64,000 nucleotides of DNA from DASVTR01 sp036387475. GTDB taxonomy: Bacteria > Acidobacteriota > Blastocatellia > Pyrinomonadales > Pyrinomonadaceae. Position 1 is the stretch's first letter. Each line of letters starts with the position of its first letter. The stretch spans positions 1 through 64,000 of the forward strand of contig DASVTR010000010.1 in NCBI GenBank assembly GCA_036387475.1. The letters run 5' to 3'. Under the pieces are notes generated by a model that was not told where the DNA came from, did no database searches, and was given only the letters and a program-made list of their open reading frames with translations. The position numbers and the translations under genes were made by a program. Positions 60,402 through 64,000 of the stretch are shown in pieces.

Positions 60402-61628
60402 TCAAGGTCTGCGTCTTGACCGTATTTGATTTCGAGATATCTTATTCAGCAAATTGGGTTTTTGTTTAGGCTTTGCCTGTTCAATCTTATCTGCCTTACT
60501 TCTTTTCGTTGGAGATTGTCCTTCTTCGATAGGCTGCGCTTGCTCAATCTTGCTTGGCTTACCTATTCCCATTTGTCTTTCTATCTCTTCTATTTTCCCA
60601 CCAATCAATGCTTGTATTGCCTGTTGATTCGGGTCAAAAGATTGCATTGGCTGCTGGATCGGGTTTGATGCGTACTCATGTGCTTTCTTAAGATTGTGAT
60701 GGGCATTGCCAAAATCTTTTTTTTGCATATAGGCCAGGGCCATTTCGTAATAACCTTGAGGGTCACTAGGTCTAAAGTTAAGGTACTTTTCCAAGTCTGC
60801 GAGAGCTTTGTCAATATTGTTTAGCTCACGATGGAGTTGTCCACGCTCAAAGAAAATATTTCCGGTAGCCTTGTGCGTCACGGCCAAGTCGTAATATTCC
60901 AACGCCTTTTCCAAGGATTTTTCTGAGTCATTGCGCCACCTGTACAGCGCGCCCAGATCCCAGTATGAGTTAAAGTAATTGGGAATAATTTTTAAACTTT
61001 CTTGAAGGTCATTAAAGGCAAGGTCATACTTTTCTAGTCCACCATAAGCGTATGCACGCCTTCGATAGCAGTTAGCTAGAAAGTAGCCATCCCATTTAGT
61101 CCTGAGTTCTTCTTTTGGTTTTAGTTCAAAAATCTTATTAACATCCGAGACCATTTGATCGTAGGATATAGTGTCAGTACTCGCTCGGCTGTAAAGAGCA
61201 TCAATTAAGGAATCACGCAATAGTTTCTTGCTTTCACCCTCAGTATCCTTAAAAAGAATTTCCATCGCCTCTATCGTTCCTGCGCTGGCGTAAGAGGTTC
61301 CAAGTCTAATAGCTAAATCCTTGTTATTTAAGCTGGCGATTGCCAGCAGCGCTCCCTTCTTAGCATTCTCATCATTTCCGGCAAGGATGGGGACGAATTT
61401 CTCAACAACTTGCGTCTCAGCGATACGCACTTCCTGAGCCTTAAAAGCAATTTCCTGAGATTTATAGGCGTTAGCGAAATATATGCCTATGATGCCGATC
61501 ACGATACTGGAAAGGAAAGTTGATAGGGTTGCAAGTTTATCCCAATTATCTTTTCCCTTTCCTTTTGATAACTCTTCAATAATTATTTGTTGCTTCTCAA
61601 GAAGTTGCTTGACTTGTCTGTTTGTCAT
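60402..61628 (-). CDS. Membrane TPR protein, AT-richer than its neighbours
   Basis: The 408-residue protein has a membrane segment (about residues 33-52, LSTFLSSIVIGIIGIYFANA), a helical region and TPR repeats (about 190-330), for example RRRAYAYGGLEKYDLAFNDL and YYEMALAYMQKKDFGNAHHN. The C-terminal tail is Lys/Gln/Pro-rich. By eye the gene is clearly richer in A+T than the neighbours (many AAA, AAT, TTA codons), suggesting recent transfer. I do not recognise the domain combination. Confidence 0.75.
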   Translation of the reverse strand: MTNRQVKQLLEKQQIIIEELSKGKGKDNWDKLATLSTFLSSIVIGIIGIYFANAYKSQEIAFKAQEVRIAETQVVEKFVPILAGNDENAKKGALLAIASLNNKDLAIRLGTSYASAGTIEAMEILFKDTEGESKKLLRDSLIDALYSRASTDTISYDQMVSDVNKIFELKPKEELRTKWDGYFLANCYRRRAYAYGGLEKYDLAFNDLQESLKIIPNYFNSYWDLGALYRWRNDSEKSLEKALEYYDLAVTHKATGNIFFERGQLHRELNNIDKALADLEKYLNFRPSDPQGYYEMALAYMQKKDFGNAHHNLKKAHEYASNPIQQPMQSFDPNQQAIQALIGGKIEEIERQMGIGKPSKIEQAQPIEEGQSPTKRSKADKIEQAKPKQKPNLLNKISRNQIRSRRRP

Positions 61629-61726
61629 CTCTAAATCTCCTCACTGACATGTATGACGTATCATTTATTTTCGCATCTGGAAGAGGCTAGCGCCTAACAC
61701 ATGTCAGGTAGAATCTTTCAATATAA

Positions 61727-62236
61727 TCACACGTCGCGGCTTGTGAATTTTCGCTTGTGAGCGTGCTCCGAATCTGCGGCTGAGAAACTAATGGACGATG
61801 AGCAGCAAGCCTTGCTGCTCATCGTCCATCGGGTTGTCAAACTGTTCGGCATGGACTTGTTAGTGGTTAGCGTGTTGTTAGCTTTCGGTCGGTTTATTAC
61901 CGCCGCTTGATTTTTGCGTTCGTCGGTGCGTGTGCCGCCTGCTTGTTCGTACTCGTTAGAGTTTTTGCCCCAGCGTGCGCCGACTCCGGCGAGCATCCGT
62001 GCGTTTAAGTCGTCGAAAATTTTCTCGTCGGCTTGAAGGTCATTTAAAAGCTCGTCGAGTGTCGCCAGTGCTGTATTGTAGCGCTCCTGCTTGTTATAGA
62101 CACGGTCGATTTTCTGCTTGAATTCCGCCAGCGTGAGTCCGGGGCCGAGGTCGAGTGTCGCAGATATTGACCACAGGTTGTTAGCCCGTCTTTGAGCTTT
62201 TTCAAGGATAATGGATTTGCGTCTTTTTCGCGCCAT
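61727..62236 (-). CDS. Small hypothetical protein, probably frameshifted
   Basis: The ORF has 169 codons. The first part (about residues 1-110: LWSISATLDLGPGLTLAEFK, LNARMLAGVGARWGKNSNEY, EQAGGTRTDERK) looks like a conserved small protein. The frame then continues through Ser/Thr/Asn-rich sequence and through a perfect terminator hairpin (61791-61829), which no coding end should include. Removing one base from the five-T run at 61911-61915 gives ERKIKRR followed by TAATAA at 61899-61894. So either a frameshift or a sequencing error is likely. The family is not identified. Confidence 0.55.
   Translation of the reverse strand: MARKRRKSIILEKAQRRANNLWSISATLDLGPGLTLAEFKQKIDRVYNKQERYNTALATLDELLNDLQADEKIFDDLNARMLAGVGARWGKNSNEYEQAGGTRTDERKNQAAVINRPKANNTLTTNKSMPNSLTTRWTMSSKACCSSSISFSAADSEHAHKRKFTSRDV
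61791..61829. terminator. Terminator hairpin inside the extended ORF
   Basis: A perfect 19-bp stem (61791-61809 with 61811-61829) has a minimal loop. It lies about 70 bp after the double stop that a one-base correction would create. Confidence 0.85.
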
Positions 62237-62536
62237 ACACTTATTACCTCCGAGGTGCGAGATTTGAAGTGAGAACCAGCGGCGCGACCAGTTTAACCCG
62301 CGCAGTATATTCGTTTTTCACGCCTCGTCAACTGTTTTATTCTGATAAAAAGAGCCGTGATTACTTAAGCCTGCGCCCTTAATCATTGAGATTATGCTGC
62401 TCAGTTTCAAATACATGCTGCATTTGCTTGAAGCGTTGCTGCGTTTGCTTAAAAATTTACTGCTCGTCTTAAAAGGATTGCTGCCCTGTGAAGATGAAAG
62501 AAACCACCAGCCGAGTCCTGCGAAACGACATGAACT
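62237..62536. other. Gene-free region with repeated TTGCTGC words
   Basis: This 300-base gap contains no supported gene. Between 62395 and 62490, words such as TTGCTTGAAGC, TTGCTGCG and TTGCTTAAAAA repeat at 9-12 nt spacing, giving a Leu-rich frame (LLRLLKNLLLVLKGLL) that is probably not translated. Confidence 0.35.
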
Positions 62537-63061
62537 TCAGTCTTTTGTTGATTCAAAGAGAGGCTTGAAGCCGTCGCCGGGATTGAAGACGAGATCGCTT
62601 TTTTTGCCTGCGTCTTTGAGGTGGACTAAATTGACTTGGTCGGCCAGCAGGTCGAAGAAGAGACGATTGCGAAGCTGAGCGCCGTTTAAGCCTTCGGGCA
62701 TCTTGATTTCGAAGTAGAGCCAGATTCTATCTGCCTTTGCTTCCATCCCGACCCATGTGAGCGTCTTGGTTTCGCCAGCGCCGTTTTTGAGATTGATGGC
62801 TTCTTGCAGGTAGGCGAAGGTTAGTTGTTCGGCGTCGGGTGTCTTGCCGAGGCGAACGTCTCTGCGGCTGCGACGGGTCAGAATGCTTTCGAGGTCGTGC
62901 GAGTAGACCTTCAGCGAGATCTCCAACAATTGCTCCTGACGGTTGTATTCCATGCTCATCAGGCTGGTGTGGAATGTGTGCGCCGTCGCTTGATGCAATG
63001 GAGCGGCGCACACGGTTAACAGGAGTAGAGTTTTGATGAAAGGGCGGCGATAAATTCTCAT
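62537..63061 (-). CDS. DUF6702-family protein
   Basis: The 174-residue protein has a signal peptide (KTLLLLTVCAAPLHQATAH) and a short beta domain. HTFHTSLMSMEYNRQEQLLE, IWLYFEIKMPEGLNGAQLRN and LVHLKDAGKKSDLVFNPGD match the DUF6702 pattern. The protein is probably periplasmic; function is unknown. Its ATG overlaps the stop of the M1 peptidase gene by four bases (63058-63061), so it is translationally coupled to that gene and may assist its product. Confidence 0.85.
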   Translation of the reverse strand: MRIYRRPFIKTLLLLTVCAAPLHQATAHTFHTSLMSMEYNRQEQLLEISLKVYSHDLESILTRRSRRDVRLGKTPDAEQLTFAYLQEAINLKNGAGETKTLTWVGMEAKADRIWLYFEIKMPEGLNGAQLRNRLFFDLLADQVNLVHLKDAGKKSDLVFNPGDGFKPLFESTKD

Positions 63062-64000
63062 GGCTGTCTCTGCGGTTCGGTTGGCTTTGGTGTTTCCGGC
63101 TGCGGCTTGCGCTCCAACTCCTGCATAGGATTACTCTGCCGCTGCTCCTTAAAGATTTGGAATCTTGACTTGATTGGGCGACGCGGGAAAAAGTTGTTCG
63201 CCAGGTCAACGTCTGCGGTCTCCAGGTGCGGGTCGAGTGTGATGGTCTTAATCTCTTTTTTGGTGACGATTAACTTGGAAGCGTCTGAGTTGTTCAAGCG
63301 CCAGATTTCGGCGGGGATGCGTAGCTCCTCGCTTGTGCCGTCTGTGTATTCGATTTGCAGGATGACGGGCATGACGAGTCCGCCAGTGTTCTTCAACTCG
63401 ATGACGTAGAAATTCATTCCCGTTGTGAGCAGCGCTCTCTCTTTTTCAGTTAGCGTCGAAAGATATTGCTGAAACTCTGCGCGCTCGCGCTCCGTTACAC
63501 GAAACTGATCGTATGTGTTGTAGAAATCGCTGAGCGTGGGAAACTGCTCTATGCGTTTCGGGATATTTCGGTTTCGTTGCTGCGAGAGTGTTTCCGGTTG
63601 GGCCGCTGCCTCGCGCCGCGCTGCTTCTTTTTCAACCTCTGGATTGCGGGTGTCGAGAGTGTAGAGACGTACGTTCTCAATTGAGATGTCCGTGTGGTCT
63701 GTCGTGTAAAACCAGCCGCGCCAGAACCAATCAAGGTCAATGCCCGATGCGTCTTCCATCGTGCGGAAGAAGTCTGCGGGCATAGGCCGCTTGAACTTCC
63801 AGCGCCGCGCGTATTCCTTAAACGCGTAGTCGAAAAGCTCTCGGCCCAGGACGGTCTCGCGCAGGATGTTAAGCGCGGTCGCGGGCTTGCCGTAAGCATT
63901 GTTGCCAAACTGTAAGAGCGAATCGGATTGCGTCATGATAGGCACTTGCGCTTCCGATTGCATGTACTCGGTGATGTTCTTCGGCTCGCCGCGCCCCGAA
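63058..64000 (-). CDS. M1-family (gluzincin) aminopeptidase, C-terminal part (runs off the right edge)
   Basis: The visible 313 codons form the C-terminal part of an M1-type aminopeptidase. They include NAYGKPATALNILRETVLG, FFRTMEDASGIDLDWFWRGW, a beta/alpha stretch and a Lys/Gln/Pro-rich tail. The catalytic HExxH and GxMEN motifs should lie upstream beyond the window. The frame is open to the last base. It is followed by the coupled DUF6702 gene. M1 enzymes cleave N-terminal residues from peptides; a periplasmic or outer-membrane variant is possible here. Confidence 0.85.
   Translation of the reverse strand, partial: SGRGEPKNITEYMQSEAQVPIMTQSDSLLQFGNNAYGKPATALNILRETVLGRELFDYAFKEYARRWKFKRPMPADFFRTMEDASGIDLDWFWRGWFYTTDHTDISIENVRLYTLDTRNPEVEKEAARREAAAQPETLSQQRNRNIPKRIEQFPTLSDFYNTYDQFRVTERERAEFQQYLSTLTEKERALLTTGMNFYVIELKNTGGLVMPVILQIEYTDGTSEELRIPAEIWRLNNSDASKLIVTKKEIKTITLDPHLETADVDLANNFFPRRPIKSRFQIFKEQRQSNPMQELERKPQPETPKPTEPQRQP

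Noticed and set aside
62394..62678. Leu-rich plus-strand ORF (LLRLLKNLLLVLKGLL)
   Set aside because: It overlaps the DUF6702 gene in antisense, and the Leu pattern comes from repeated TTGCTGC-type words; no ribosome-binding site.

Overview
The window looks like chromosomal DNA of an uncultured or little-studied member of the Acidobacteriota, probably the Blastocatellia (subdivision 4). This is inferred from gene content only: a VWFA-related protein, zinc-ribbon proteins with the FC-x-x-DG pattern, a PilMNOPQ operon, a PEP-CTERM protein, YARHG-repeat and SpoIIE/GAF proteins, and paired secreted subtilisins ending in GDGILL repeats. No rRNA is present to confirm it. No insertion sequence, prophage, integrase or CRISPR array was seen. 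Two genes run off the edges (1-405 and 63058-64000, both minus strand).

Layout. 1-9.7 kb is mostly housekeeping: an M16-like protein without its zinc motif, UbiE/MenG, Dpp/Opp permeases, an ABC-2 exporter, a histone-deacetylase-fold hydrolase and a CrtI-like desaturase. 10-12.3 kb holds a PEP-CTERM protein, MtgA and a membrane HExxH protein. 12.4-18.3 kb is a minus-strand type IV pilus operon, pilM-N-O-P-Q, followed by a Roadblock/LC7 gene. 19-28 kb has an IsdG-like monooxygenase, a hexapeptide acyltransferase, RdgB, HU, a Nudix hydrolase, an AI-2E transporter and tRNA-Pro, -Arg and -His. 28.3-34.3 kb is the most unusual cluster: a response regulator, a RyR-TRAFs-binding-SLOG-class III cyclase protein, an O-methyltransferase and a TIR-TM-helical-barrel protein. 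34.3-42.4 kb contains Nth, a SAM hydroxide adenosyltransferase, TPR, VWA and AlkZ-related genes. 42.6-47.6 kb encodes two tandem secreted S8 proteases; the first carries a decayed ClpB-like AAA+ domain before its protease domain. 47.7-58.8 kb has a GAF-SpoIIE phosphatase, repeat-rich secreted proteins, OsmC, a lytic transglycosylase and a glycogen debranching enzyme. 58.9-64 kb includes a KamB/NpmA-like 16S rRNA methyltransferase, an apparently AT-richer TPR gene, a probably frameshifted small gene, and the C-terminal half of an M1-type aminopeptidase.

How the parts work together. The pil genes encode the inner-membrane platform and secretin of a type IV pilus, and the Roadblock protein may supply polarity control in the manner of MglB. 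The cyclase-methyltransferase-TIR trio resembles nucleotide-signal defence systems in domain content (cyclase or SLOG sensor with a TIR effector) and is the best candidate for an undescribed system. Secreted products (subtilisins, PEP-CTERM, YARHG, glycine-zipper protein) point to extensive envelope traffic.

An independent pattern concerns intergenic DNA. Three convergent gene ends carry large hairpins built from 7-nt tandem repeats, with a related array at a fourth site, which looks like one family of heptad-repeat terminators.
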